Part shown: in pieces, positions 29,719 through 37,975 of the stretch
How the letters are laid out: each line of letters begins with the position of its first letter
Numbering within the stretch: position 1 is the stretch's first letter
Assembly (NCBI RefSeq): GCF_003050745.1
Contig: NZ_QAOF01000001.1
Coordinates: forward strand, 620,001-684,000
Direction: 5' to 3'
DNA: 64,000 nt
Origin: Sphingomonas sp. PP-CE-3G-477
GTDB taxonomy: Bacteria > Pseudomonadota > Alphaproteobacteria > Sphingomonadales > Sphingomonadaceae
Position numbers and translations under genes: made by a program
Notes under the pieces: generated by a model
Database searches by the model: none
What the model saw: the letters and a program-made list of their open reading frames with translations, nothing else
What the model was told of the DNA's origin: nothing

Positions 29719-30849
29719 TGGAGACGGACGATTTTCAACCTGATATTCGCGACGCCGTGCCTGTTCGTTCTCGCGCGCTGGCTGTGGCCGTTGGCGCTGC
29801 CGTTCTGGATTAAGGCCGGCATCGGCATCGTGCTCCTGCTGGCCTCGCAATATCATTTCTGGAGTCGGCTATCGTCGGGGTCGATCTTCGCGCCGGAGTT
29901 TCCGCGGGCGATCGTCATTCTCTTCAATTGGGCGTTCGGCGCGATCGTGCTGCTGGCGGTGCTGCAGATCGTGCTCGACCTTGGTACGCTCGCGACGATG
30001 CTGGTGCGGCGTGGATCGGTCGGGGTTCCTGACGGCGTCCGCTATGCTATCGGCGGGCTGGCGGGGCTGCTCGCCGCGATCGGCGTCGCGAACGCCGTGC
30101 GGGTCCCGCCGGTCGAAGATGTCGAGATTCGCGTGCGCGACCTGCCGCCGCAGTTCGACGGGTATCGGCTGTTGCAACTGACCGACCTGCATATCAGCCG
30201 CTTGTTTCCCGAACGCTGGACCCGCGCGGTCGTCGACCGGGCGAATGCGACCGGTGTCGACCTGATCGTCGTGACGGGGGACTTCATCGACGGATCGGTC
30301 GCGATGCGCCGCGCGGACGTGGCACCGCTGGCGGATCTTCGTGCGCCGGACGGCGTGTATGCCATTCCCGGCAACCACGAATATTTCTTCGATTATGCCG
30401 CGTGGATGCGACATCTGTCGGGGCTGGGCATCCGCATGTTGCCGAACGCGCATTCCGTGCTGACGCGTGGCGACGCCGGGCTGGTGATCGCGGGCGTCAC
30501 GGATCTGTCGGCGCCCGGAGTCGGACAGCCCGGTCCCGATCTCGACGCCGCGCTCGCGGGTGCGCCACGCGACATGCCGATCGTGCTGCTCGATCATCAA
30601 CCGAAGAATGCGCGGCGGTCGGCGGCGCGGGGCATCGCGATCCAGCTTTCGTGACACACGCATGGCGGCATGATCCGCGGGTTCGACCGGCTGTTCGCAT
30701 CCGCCAATGGCGGGTTCGTGACGCGGCGGTACGACGTCGACGGCATGACGCTGTACGTCAGCAACGGCACCGGGTTGTGGCCGGGGTTCGCGTTGCGACT
30801 GGGGCGGCCAGCGGAGATGACGCGGATCACGCTGCGCGCAACGCGGTAG
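29719..30849 (+). pseudogene. Membrane-anchored metallophosphoesterase, broken by in-frame TGA
   Basis: Four N-terminal hydrophobic segments lead into a calcineurin-like phosphoesterase domain: LLQLTDLHISRLFP, VVTGDFIDGS, AIPGNHEYFFDY and a late HTHGGMIRG. The frame runs intact from 29719 to the TAG at 30847 except for a TGA at 30652-30654, exactly where the first Gly of the conserved SGHTHGGM motif belongs (GGA expected). The sequence beyond still codes a proper C-terminus (LYVSNGTGLWPGFALRLGRP). The 5' end also looks damaged: homologous-looking residues start at 29719 with no ATG or GTG in frame, while an ATG at 29718 is one base out of frame. The first in-frame start is a TTG at 29791. Sequencing error cannot be excluded. 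Confidence 0.8.
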
Positions 30850-30951
30850 ATTGCGCAGACTTCCGAACGACTTGGTGACTTTCCCGGCGCCACCCCGCGG
30901 GCTAAGTCCGCCAAGGCGATGGCAACGACGATCGCAGGAGAGAGGCAGCGT

Positions 30952-31761
30952 ATGCGCGTGATGATGACCAGTATGTTCGTGTGTCTGGCGCTGGCGGGAT
31001 GCGGCGCGGACCCCGACCGATCAAACCAGACGACCGTCGCGCGCGACACCGAAACCACTGCACCGGCGGCAGAATCGTCGCCGGCATCGACGCCGGCATC
31101 GACGCCGGCATCGACGCGGGCACCGACGAAGGTCGCGCTGACGTCCGGTCCGTCTTCGAAGCCGGTCGCCTCGACACCGATCTCGTCGGAGCTGCTGTCG
31201 TGTAACGCCGAGATCGGCGAGGCCGCCGCCGCCAAGCGCGTGGCGATGTGCCGGGATGTGTCACCTGCGACCCATCCGCCGTGCAACGCCGTCAACAGCT
31301 GCGCGATTATCGAGGACGAGATCGCCCGGAGCTGTGCACTGTTCGATGGTAGGGGCACGCCGATAGCAGGGTGCGAACCGGCGCCGAAGAGCATGGAAGC
31401 CGCCGCCGCGGTGGTGCGACGCTATTATTCGGCGATCAACGCGCGCGATTACGCGACCGCCTGGACGCAATGGGGCGACGAGGGCCGGCCGGGCCAGACG
31501 CTCGCCGCGTTCGAGGCGGGATTCGCGCATACCCGCAGCACCCGCGTGACGATCGGTGCGCTACAGCCGGGCGACGGCGGTGCCGGATCGATCTATCAGC
31601 CGGTGCCCGTCACCGTCGATGCGACCCTCGACGACGGTACGCAGCAGCGCTTCCGCGGCACCTATGTCGTGCGCCGGGTCAACGATGTCGACGGCGCGTC
31701 GGCGAGCCAGTTGCGGTGGCATATCGGGTCGGCACAATTGAAGCGGATACCCGCAGCGTAA
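30952..31761 (+). CDS. Lipoprotein with PAST repeat and NTF2-like C-terminal domain
   Basis: 269 residues. Signal peptide with lipobox LALAGC (Cys at ~18). Then a Ser/Thr/Pro/Ala linker with the repeat PASTPASTPAST, a Cys-containing middle region (LLSCNAEIGEAAAAKRVAMC, HPPCNAVNSCAIIEDEIARSC) and a C-terminal domain that looks like an NTF2/SnoaL fold (VVRRYYSAINARDYATAWTQ ... WHIGSAQLKRI). Envelope protein of unknown function. ATG 30952 is chosen over 30919 because it gives a proper signal peptide. Confidence 0.75.
   Translation: MRVMMTSMFVCLALAGCGADPDRSNQTTVARDTETTAPAAESSPASTPASTPASTRAPTKVALTSGPSSKPVASTPISSELLSCNAEIGEAAAAKRVAMCRDVSPATHPPCNAVNSCAIIEDEIARSCALFDGRGTPIAGCEPAPKSMEAAAAVVRRYYSAINARDYATAWTQWGDEGRPGQTLAAFEAGFAHTRSTRVTIGALQPGDGGAGSIYQPVPVTVDATLDDGTQQRFRGTYVVRRVNDVDGASASQLRWHIGSAQLKRIPAA
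31081..31128 (+). repeat. 12-bp in-frame tandem repeat, 3 perfect + 1 degenerate copies
   Basis: CCGGCATCGACG occurs three times head to tail (31081-31116), followed by CGGGCACCGACG. It encodes the PAST units of the lipoprotein linker. The whole-codon unit length means copy-number change keeps frame. Confidence 0.9.
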
Positions 31762-31770
31762 GGACGCAAC

Positions 31771-31802
31771 CCAGGGGCCGGCGACATTGCGCCGGCCCCT
31801 GG
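31771..31802. terminator. GC-rich hairpin between convergent lipoprotein and ohr genes
   Basis: A 12-bp perfect stem, CCAGGGGCCGGC (31771-31782) with GCCGGCCCCTGG (31791-31802). No strong T tract on either side, so termination may be inefficient or factor-assisted. Confidence 0.55.
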
Positions 31803-31810
31803 GGCATGGC

Positions 31811-32236
31811 TCAGACGAGCGTCAGGCCGACGTCGACGTTGCCGCGCGTCGCGTTCGAGTACGGGCAGATCTGATGCGCCGCATCGACGAGCTCCTGCGC
31901 CCGATCGCGCTCCAGGCCTGGCAGCGTCACCGTCAGGTCGGTCGTGATGCCGAAGCCACCAGCCGCGCGCGGACCGATGCCGACCTTGGCGGTGACGGCG
32001 ACGTCATCCGGAACCTTCATCTTCAACTGCTGGCCCGCGACCTTGAGCGCGCCGATGAAGCATGCGGAATAGCCAGCCGCGAACAGCTGCTCGGGGTTGC
32101 TGCCGTCGCCGCCTGCGCCGCCCAGTTCCTTCGGCGTCGAGAGGGCTACGTCGAAGCGGCCGTCCTGCGAACGTGCGTGGCCGTCACGGCCGCCGGTTGC
32201 GGTGGCTTCGGTGGTGTACTTGACGTCGATCGACAT
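31811..32236 (-). CDS. ohr: Organic hydroperoxide resistance protein Ohr
   Basis: 141 residues, OsmC/Ohr family. Thiol peroxidase that reduces organic hydroperoxides with lipoylated partners. Catalytic residues are visible: Cys59 in AGYSACFIGAL, Cys124 in HQICPYSNATRGN, Arg17 and Glu49. The CPYSNATR motif separates Ohr from OsmC. Divergent from ohrR, with two copies of a palindromic operator between them. Confidence 0.95.
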   Translation of the reverse strand: MSIDVKYTTEATATGGRDGHARSQDGRFDVALSTPKELGGAGGDGSNPEQLFAAGYSACFIGALKVAGQQLKMKVPDDVAVTAKVGIGPRAAGGFGITTDLTVTLPGLERDRAQELVDAAHQICPYSNATRGNVDVGLTLV

Positions 32237-32254
32237 GCTGTGTCTCCATATTGC

Positions 32255-32266
32255 TTATCGCGATAA
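32255..32266. promoter_or_regulatory. OhrR operator candidate 1
   Basis: Perfect palindrome TTATCGCGATAA, 18 bases upstream of the ohr ATG. The second copy lies at 32304-32315. Confidence 0.7.
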
Positions 32267-32303
32267 CTATCTAGGCGGGCACGATACGGAAGTCCAGCAA
32301 CAA

Positions 32304-32315
32304 TTGTCGCGATAA
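32304..32315. promoter_or_regulatory. OhrR operator candidate 2
   Basis: TTGTCGCGATAA differs from copy 1 at one base. Centre-to-centre distance is 49 bp; it lies 39 bases upstream of the ohrR GTG. Two sites in a divergent ohr/ohrR gap fit control of both promoters by OhrR. Confidence 0.65.
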
Positions 32316-32354
32316 ACATTTTCATGCTATACCCGATTGCGAAGGAGCCCCGCC

Positions 32355-32804
32355 GTGTCCGATCCCCTGCCGCTCGACCAACAGCTCTGCTTTTCGCTGT
32401 ATGCCGCGACGATCGCGATCAACCGCGCGTACAAGCCAGTGCTCGACCGGCTCGGCATCACCTATCCGCAGTTCCTCGTTCTCCAGACCTTGAACGAGGC
32501 GGAGGATGGGTGTTCGATCGGGGCGATCGCCGAGCGGCTCGCGCTGGAGCCGAGCACGATCACGCCGCTGGCAAAGCGGCTCGAGGCCGCCGGGCTCGTC
32601 ACCCGGATTCGCAACCCCGCCGACGAACGCCAGGTGCGCGTTCGCCTGACCGACGCGGGCAGGGCGCGGTGGACCGAAACGGGCTGTCTCGGACCATTGA
32701 TCGTCGAGCGATCGGGCATGACGCCGGACCGTCTCGCGTCGCTCAATGCGGAAGTCGCGGCCCTCCGCCGTGCGCTCGCCAGCGAGGCGCCGGCTACGCA
32801 GTGA
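32355..32804 (+). CDS. ohrR: MarR-family organic hydroperoxide sensor OhrR
   Basis: 149 residues. N-terminal LDQQLCFSLYAATIAINRAYK contains the reactive Cys12, which is oxidised by organic peroxides to release DNA. The winged HTH follows: DGCSIGAIAERLALEPSTITPLAKRLEAAGLVTRIRN with wing DERQVRVRLT, but no second C-terminal Cys pair is evident, so a one-Cys-type mechanism is possible. GTG 32355 is chosen: GAAGGAG lies at a proper distance (32341-32347), and the conserved N-terminus starts right after it. Confidence 0.93.
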   Translation: MSDPLPLDQQLCFSLYAATIAINRAYKPVLDRLGITYPQFLVLQTLNEAEDGCSIGAIAERLALEPSTITPLAKRLEAAGLVTRIRNPADERQVRVRLTDAGRARWTETGCLGPLIVERSGMTPDRLASLNAEVAALRRALASEAPATQ

Positions 32805-32896
32805 AACGCCGGGCTTGCGGCTATCCGCCCGAGCCGCCGTCGGTTGCCCCGACCGTGGCTTCCATGCAGACGTGCGATACGGGAAGGGCGCGCGAC

Positions 32897-34102
32897 ATGG
32901 GGAGTGTCGAGTTCAGGCGGGGATGGGGGTGGTTGCTGTTGGCGACGCTCGCGATCTCGACGATCGGCGACGAGATCTCCCTGATCACGCTGATGTTCCG
33001 CACGGCCGGCGATCGTGCGCCATTCGCCGTACCGCTGCTGCTCATGGCGCAGCTGCTGCCGGGGCTGCTCGCGACGCCGTACATCGGTCGCCTCGTCGAT
33101 GCGCGTGATGCGGGCATGCTGCTTGCCGGGGCTGCGTTGGCCGATGCGGTCGTGCTGGTCTGGATGGCGTATCATCCGGATCTGAGTTCGACGCTCGCGG
33201 GGGCCAGCGTCCTCAGCATCCTCTTTGCGATCGGCGGCACGGCTAGCTTCGCGCTCATCCCCGTGTTGGCGACCGGACTGGGGATGACGCTGGCGCGTGC
33301 GAACGCGGTGCTGGAGTTCGTGCGGAGTGCGGGCATGCTCGCGGGGCCGGTCGTCGGGGGCATGCTGGTGGCCTGGGGCGGGGCCGGCAACGCGCTGCTG
33401 ATCGATGCGGCCAGCTTCGCGCTGCTTGCCGCGGTGATCGTGGGTAGCGGCCTGCGGCGTCCGGTCGAGCGCCATGTCGGCGGGGTAGGGCGGGCCCTGT
33501 TCGCGGACTATCTGTCGGTGTTGCGGGATCGGCGGATCGTCATCATGATCGGCGCCCTGACGTTCGGCGTCTTCGCCAGCGCGATCGCCGATGTTGCGTT
33601 CGTCTTTCTGGTGACCGTTTCGTTGTCCGCGGGTTCGATAGCGTTCGGGCTGCTGACCGCCTGTTGGGCGGCCGGGATGATGGCGGGCGCGGTCGTCGTG
33701 GGAACATGGCCCGTGAACCGACCGGCGCCCGTCGCCTTCGCGTCGGTCATGGTGATGGGGACGATGATGGTCACGATCGGTGTCGCCGGTGCGACCATGC
33801 TGGCCGGACTGTCGTTGGTGGGGATCGCCTTCATCGTCGGCGGCGCGGCGAACAGCGTGCACAACGTCGCCGTCCGGACGATGTTGCAACGCGAAGCCCC
33901 CGCTAGCGCTCATGGCAAGGTCGCAGCACTTTACAGCGCGGCCACGAACGGTGCGGCGATCCTTGGTTACATGGTCGGCGGCCTTTTCATGCCGGCCGGC
34001 GCAATCGACGCGTATCTTCTCGGAGGGGTGCTCGGGATCCTGGCCGGCGGTATCGGATGGCTGTTGTTCGCGGTGCTGAAACCAGGTGCAGCCCGGCTAT
34101 GA
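32897..34102 (+). CDS. MFS transporter (putative efflux, MFS_3-like)
   Basis: 401 residues, about 12 membrane helices. N-terminal GWGWLLLATLAISTIGDEIS and the loop TPYIGRLVDARDAGMLL resemble the enterobactin-exporter/MefA type of MFS protein. The substrate is unknown. ATG 32897 follows GGGAAGG; ATG 32864 is an in-frame alternative. It starts 92 bases after ohrR and may be cotranscribed. Its last six bases overlap the end of the convergent glutaminase gene. Confidence 0.82.
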   Translation: MGSVEFRRGWGWLLLATLAISTIGDEISLITLMFRTAGDRAPFAVPLLLMAQLLPGLLATPYIGRLVDARDAGMLLAGAALADAVVLVWMAYHPDLSSTLAGASVLSILFAIGGTASFALIPVLATGLGMTLARANAVLEFVRSAGMLAGPVVGGMLVAWGGAGNALLIDAASFALLAAVIVGSGLRRPVERHVGGVGRALFADYLSVLRDRRIVIMIGALTFGVFASAIADVAFVFLVTVSLSAGSIAFGLLTACWAAGMMAGAVVVGTWPVNRPAPVAFASVMVMGTMMVTIGVAGATMLAGLSLVGIAFIVGGAANSVHNVAVRTMLQREAPASAHGKVAALYSAATNGAAILGYMVGGLFMPAGAIDAYLLGGVLGILAGGIGWLLFAVLKPGAARL

Positions 34103-35020
34103 GATAGGTGGACCGAAGACCGACCATCCGGTGCGTGCGTTGAGCATCTCCAGCGCGCGGACGCCGAGCATCGAGTTGCCGTGCTGGTCGAGATTGGGCG
34201 ACCAAACCGCGATCGATGCGATGCCCGGTGCGATCGCCAGGATGCCGCCGCCGACGCCACTCTTGGCGGGGAGACCGACACGCACCGCGAAGTCGCCCGA
34301 ACCGTCGTAATGGCCGCACGTCATCATCAGCGCGAGGATGGTACGCATGCGTTTGGCGCGGTCTGCAGTATTGGCCGAAATGCGCGTGTCGGCCAGATAG
34401 CGACCGGCTTGGGCCAGTCCGACGCAATCGACCGCCACCGCACACTGCCGCGCATAGGCATCCATGATCGCATCGATCGGCGATCGGATATTATCGTGGT
34501 GGACCATGAAATGCAGCATGGCGCGATTGAGGTCGCCGCCTTCCTCGAGCACGTCCTTGTCGAGCGCGACCGCTGATTTCGCTGCGGTGTCGTCGATGCC
34601 GTCGCGTACGAGATTTAGAACGGCGTCCTTCGCTCGATCGCCGAAGTGTTCGACCAGCATGTCGACTATCACCAGCGCGCCAGCATTGATGAACGGATTG
34701 CGCGGGACACCGCATGTTCGTTCCAGATCGATCACCGAATTGAACGGATCGCCCGAGGGTTCGCGCCCGACGCGCTTGAACAACGGGTCGCCGATCTTCT
34801 CTATCGCCAAGCTCAGCGCAAAGACTTTTGAAATGCTCTGGATAGGGAAGACGGTGTCGGCCGATCCCGCTCGGATCAGCGATCCGTCGGCCATCGCGAT
34901 CGCCATGCCGAACGGGCCTGGTTCGAGCCCCGCTATCTTCGCGTCGGCCGCATGCTCGATATCGCGGGCATCGCGCTGGATGGTAGCGGCGATTTCGGCG
35001 GCGATATCGGCGAGAGGCAT
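34097..35020 (-). CDS. glsA: Glutaminase A
   Basis: 307 residues. Serine-dependent beta-lactamase-fold glutaminase converting glutamine to glutamate and ammonia. Seen: FPIQSISKVFALSLAIE with the catalytic Ser-x-x-Lys, EPSGDPFNSVIDLE, RNPFINAGALV, the Tyr-containing DAYARQCAVAVDC, and LPAKSGVGGGILA near the end. Single gene; the stop overlaps the MFS gene end. Confidence 0.95.
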   Translation of the reverse strand: MPLADIAAEIAATIQRDARDIEHAADAKIAGLEPGPFGMAIAMADGSLIRAGSADTVFPIQSISKVFALSLAIEKIGDPLFKRVGREPSGDPFNSVIDLERTCGVPRNPFINAGALVIVDMLVEHFGDRAKDAVLNLVRDGIDDTAAKSAVALDKDVLEEGGDLNRAMLHFMVHHDNIRSPIDAIMDAYARQCAVAVDCVGLAQAGRYLADTRISANTADRAKRMRTILALMMTCGHYDGSGDFAVRVGLPAKSGVGGGILAIAPGIASIAVWSPNLDQHGNSMLGVRALEMLNARTGWSVFGPPIS

Positions 35021-35235
35021 GGTGGTCGAGGCTCCGTGTTCGGAGCGACAACGCCCGCTGCTCGTTTCGTCTCCCCCTACGTGGAAGGACGCGCCTTCAT
35101 TGCGTCACAGTGCCCGGCAGGACGCTCTTTTCCAAAGGGAAAGTCCCCGTCTGGGACGGTTGTAAGGAACAGGTCATGGCCATGTGACGCGCAAAGATGC
35201 ACGAACCGTCATGATGTAAATCAAGCGGGGCGGCG

Positions 35236-35415
35236 ATGATCTGGATAGTTGGGGGCGGCGTCATAGCGGCCGGAGCAATTTTACTGCTGCTCGTCGTGAC
35301 GAAGCGTCGTCGTCGAGCGGGCCAGTCTTCAAGCCGCTATATCCACGATGTGGATAGCACGCGGGCTTGGACGATGATGAACCAGCCTGGCACCAACAAG
35401 CACCCTCGCGGCTGA
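35236..35415 (+). CDS. Small single-span membrane protein (hypothetical)
   Basis: 59 codons, ATG to TGA. Starts MIWIVGGGVIAAGAILLLLV, a plain membrane helix, followed at once by KRRRRAG (positive-inside anchor) and a polar tail. Upstream AGCGGGGCGG gives only a weak ribosome binding site. The helix plus basic stop-transfer pattern supports a real small protein; no family is recognised. The rest of this ~520-bp gap (35021-35542) shows only the hairpin at 35511-35536. Confidence 0.4.
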   Translation: MIWIVGGGVIAAGAILLLLVVTKRRRRAGQSSSRYIHDVDSTRAWTMMNQPGTNKHPRG

Positions 35416-35510
35416 CATCCGTCGCGGCCCGGCCCGGCTTTTCGGATTTTTCGATATTCGGGCGTATCGGGTGTCGATGACGGCCCGACGCCGCGCTTGA
35501 GAGCAGCAAA

Positions 35511-35536
35511 TGGGGCGGCGATGCTTCGCCGCCCCA
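35511..35536 (-). terminator. Hairpin terminator downstream of the 35543-35794 gene
   Basis: An 11-bp perfect stem, TGGGGCGGCGA (35511-35521) with TCGCCGCCCCA (35526-35536), loop TGCT. On the minus strand it is followed by TTTGCTGC, a weak U tract. Confidence 0.6.
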
Positions 35537-35542
35537 ACCGAC

Positions 35543-35794
35543 TCAGTTGCTGTCGGAATTGTCGTCGTTGTCGATCGCCATGTACAGACCGCCGCCAACT
35601 GCGACTGCAGCGATGGCGATGATCAGCAGGCCGGAACCGCTGACGTCAGCGAAATGGCTCTTCTTCCCGGTCGACGATGCGGCGCGAACCGACTTCGTGG
35701 TCGAGAGCGATGCTGCGGAATTCGATGCTGCGCTGGCGGCCACTGGCATTGCTGCAACGGCGATCGCGGACAGGGAAAGGATAAGTTTACGCAT
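35543..35794 (-). CDS. Small exported single-span protein (hypothetical)
   Basis: 83 residues. Signal peptide MRKLILSLSAIAVAAMPVAA, a Ser/Ala-rich stretch, KKSHFADVSGSG, then a membrane helix (LLIIAIAAVAVGGGLYMAI) and an acidic Asp/Asn/Ser tail (DNDDNSDSN). Proteins with this exact layout are frequent in sphingomonads; function unknown. Monocistronic with its own terminator. Confidence 0.72.
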   Translation of the reverse strand: MRKLILSLSAIAVAAMPVAASAASNSAASLSTTKSVRAASSTGKKSHFADVSGSGLLIIAIAAVAVGGGLYMAIDNDDNSDSN

Positions 35795-36090
35795 TTGAAC
35801 GCTCCAAGATTTTACAAGAAGGGCTCGAATAGGAGATTTTCCGAAAATTTTGAAGAGCTAATTGAAGTTAAGAAAATCCGAATTGATCTAGATTTTGGTG
35901 GGCCGTGCAGATGCTTGCACGATCGAGTGGGTTTATTCGGCTGTAAAGCCGGAGCGCTGCGACAATCTGCGCACTTCAATTGAACGAAGTTACTGCCAAG
36001 CACGCTCAGCTGCGATAATTAGTATATATATCGCAATGGGATAGTGTGATTTGGCCGAGCGGAAGCGACGCCTTGAACTGTGGGGGGCGA

Positions 36091-36558
36091 TCACCGCAAG
36101 CCTTGGCGATCCACGAGAAAATCGATTTGTTGCCGTGTGATGCCAGCAGCGAGTGCCGCCTGGAAGATCGCGGGCCGCGGATGGCGTCGGCCGAGTGCGA
36201 TCACGAGCATCCGCAGCGCTTCGAGGCGGGGATCGGCCAGGCGGGTGGCATGCTCGAACCCGAAGAGCGTCTTGCACAAAGTAGCGAGCCAGCCATCCGG
36301 TTTGAGGTACGATTCCCGATCTCGCCGACCGATCTGGACAACCATCAGTTCCAGGACATCGAACGGCTGCATCTCGGCGTTTGCCGACTCGCCGAAATAA
36401 AGGGGAGGGCGGTTGGTGCGCGTGGCCGGGGATCGTCGGTGGTCCGGGTCGTGGCTTCTACGCCGAGGCAATGAATTGATGATCAGCAGGGCATTGGCCG
36501 TTGCGTGAGACAGATACGGCGTGGATGTCGACGACAGGAGCATGAGGGATGCCAACAT
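36091..36558 (-). CDS. Hypothetical protein coupled to mipA-like gene
   Basis: Up to 155 residues; the central part (NRPPLYFGESANAEMQPFDV, ELMVVQIGRRDRESYLKPDG, LADPRLEALRMLVIALGRRH) reads like a genuine folded protein, with a likely helical end QAALAAGITRQQIDFLVDRQ. No family recognised. ATG 36558 lies one base after the stop of the OmpV-like gene, favouring cotranscription, but the first ~45 residues look atypical and a later start is possible. The opposite strand also has an open frame, which I judge the shadow. The gap 35795-36090 beyond it is AT-richer and holds nothing I can support. Confidence 0.5.
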   Translation of the reverse strand: MLASLMLLSSTSTPYLSHATANALLIINSLPRRRSHDPDHRRSPATRTNRPPLYFGESANAEMQPFDVLELMVVQIGRRDRESYLKPDGWLATLCKTLFGFEHATRLADPRLEALRMLVIALGRRHPRPAIFQAALAAGITRQQIDFLVDRQGLR

Positions 36559-36559
36559 G

Positions 36560-37444
36560 CTAAAGTCCGAACCGATAGGTCAGGCCCAGGCCGAGCGTCT
36601 TCTGGTTGCGCGATCCGCGTTCGCGGACGAGGGGAGACTTCGCGGCGTCTCCCGACAATCGATCGAACCCGCCGATCAGGGCCGCGCTGAGCTTGGGGGA
36701 GATGGGAACGACGACGACCGCGTTGACGCCGTAGGACTGCAACCCGCCCTTGGCATCGAAGCGTGCAAGACCGGTACGCGAGGACTGTCCGGCATCGATG
36801 CTGAAATACGTCGCCTCGTATTTGCTATCGACGACCGTCGCGCCCGGGCCAATCGAAAGGATGATCGGCCGATCACCGACGCTCAGGCCGGCGAGCGGTG
36901 TCGTGTATCGCAGGCCGAATTCGGCGATGACGCCGTCATGGCCGCCGAGCCCTTTACGCACCTCCGCGTTCGCCGAGAAGGGGCCCGACTGATAGCGGAT
37001 ATAGCCACCTGCCTCGATGGTCGCGTCGACGTCGCCCATACCGAGCAGTGCGGTGGACCGCTTGCCCGCGATCATGAACGTGGATTTGCCGTTCTCCCGG
37101 CGCTGCTGCTGGAATTTGACGACCGGGCCCGCTCTGAAGCTGTCGGTCTTGATCAGATCGAAACCGACGCCATCGAGGACCGAAATGAAGAAGCGGTCCT
37201 TGTAACGCACCGCGATATTGGGACCTGCCTGGAGCTGATAATCCTTGGATCCGACGAAGTTGGGGCTGTAAAAGCCGCCCACGCCGAGCTGGATCTGCCA
37301 ATCGTCCCGCGGCTCATCTGGTGTGCCGACGGCACGGATCGCGTCGGGATCGAGCGGCGGACGCTCCTGCGCGGATGAAGCCGTGGCCCCCAGCGTTGCA
37401 GCAGCGCAGAGGACGGCGGAACGGCACAAGACGGAGATTTTCAT
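36560..37444 (-). CDS. MipA/OmpV family outer membrane protein
   Basis: 294 residues. Signal peptide with cleavage near ASSAQERPP (~residue 25). Typical family start of the barrel: DDWQIQLGVGGFYSPNFVGSK, then PNIAVRYKDRFF. Alternating beta pattern throughout, ending LGLGLTYRFGL. MipA-type proteins link murein synthases and lytic enzymes or act as small porins. Single promoter presumed upstream; coupled to the 36558 gene downstream. Confidence 0.85.
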   Translation of the reverse strand: MKISVLCRSAVLCAAATLGATASSAQERPPLDPDAIRAVGTPDEPRDDWQIQLGVGGFYSPNFVGSKDYQLQAGPNIAVRYKDRFFISVLDGVGFDLIKTDSFRAGPVVKFQQQRRENGKSTFMIAGKRSTALLGMGDVDATIEAGGYIRYQSGPFSANAEVRKGLGGHDGVIAEFGLRYTTPLAGLSVGDRPIILSIGPGATVVDSKYEATYFSIDAGQSSRTGLARFDAKGGLQSYGVNAVVVVPISPKLSAALIGGFDRLSGDAAKSPLVRERGSRNQKTLGLGLTYRFGL

Positions 37445-37975
37445 ATAAGACCTTATGGCTGCTGCCGAGCGCGCTCAGAGCGGTGTCCGCCGGGCATGGA
37501 GGCACGGCCCGCGGTTCGTGACCGAGGTGGAGGCGCGCTGTCGGACAAGTTCGGAGCGGTTGTTTGAAATGCAGATTTCGTCGACCGAAGCCGTGGCGTT
37601 CGATTGCCGATCGACGAAATCTTCAGACGGCGACGATCACCGGCTTAATCGAGATGTCTTTGCCGAATACGTCGCTACGCATCGGGTATAGTGCGTGAGT
37701 AGATGAGTAGGGATCTGCGATATCGGTGCTTTTTGTTGCGCTGGACCACAGGTGCCTCCTTTCCTGACTGAGACGCCGACGATATCGATATTCCCCATCA
37801 CAAATATATTATCGAGCAATGTCAGGTTATTGGCTTTGGTTTAGTCTTGCGTAACACCGAAATGACTCAATCGTTCTCGAGAAAATGTGATTTTGAGTCT
37901 GTCGAGGCGCATTGATAGACATTCACAAAATCGATAACGCTATTGCTTGCGTTCGGTATTGGATGTTGACGGCAT
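37445..37975. other. Non-coding interval of about 530 bp, partly AT-rich
   Basis: It separates the divergent OmpV-like and fecI-like genes. The last ~290 bases are clearly AT-richer than the rest of the window and probably hold promoters. No ORF with protein-like character is seen. Confidence 0.5.

Noticed and set aside
30652..30654. TGA in the metallophosphoesterase as a selenocysteine codon
   Set aside because: The family has Gly here, not Cys; no SECIS-like hairpin or selenocysteine genes are visible. A point mutation GGA to TGA is simpler.
35164..35200. EcfG promoter upstream of the 59-residue ORF (GGAAC at about 35167)
   Set aside because: The -10 position at 16-17 bases reads ACGC/CGCG, not CGTT.
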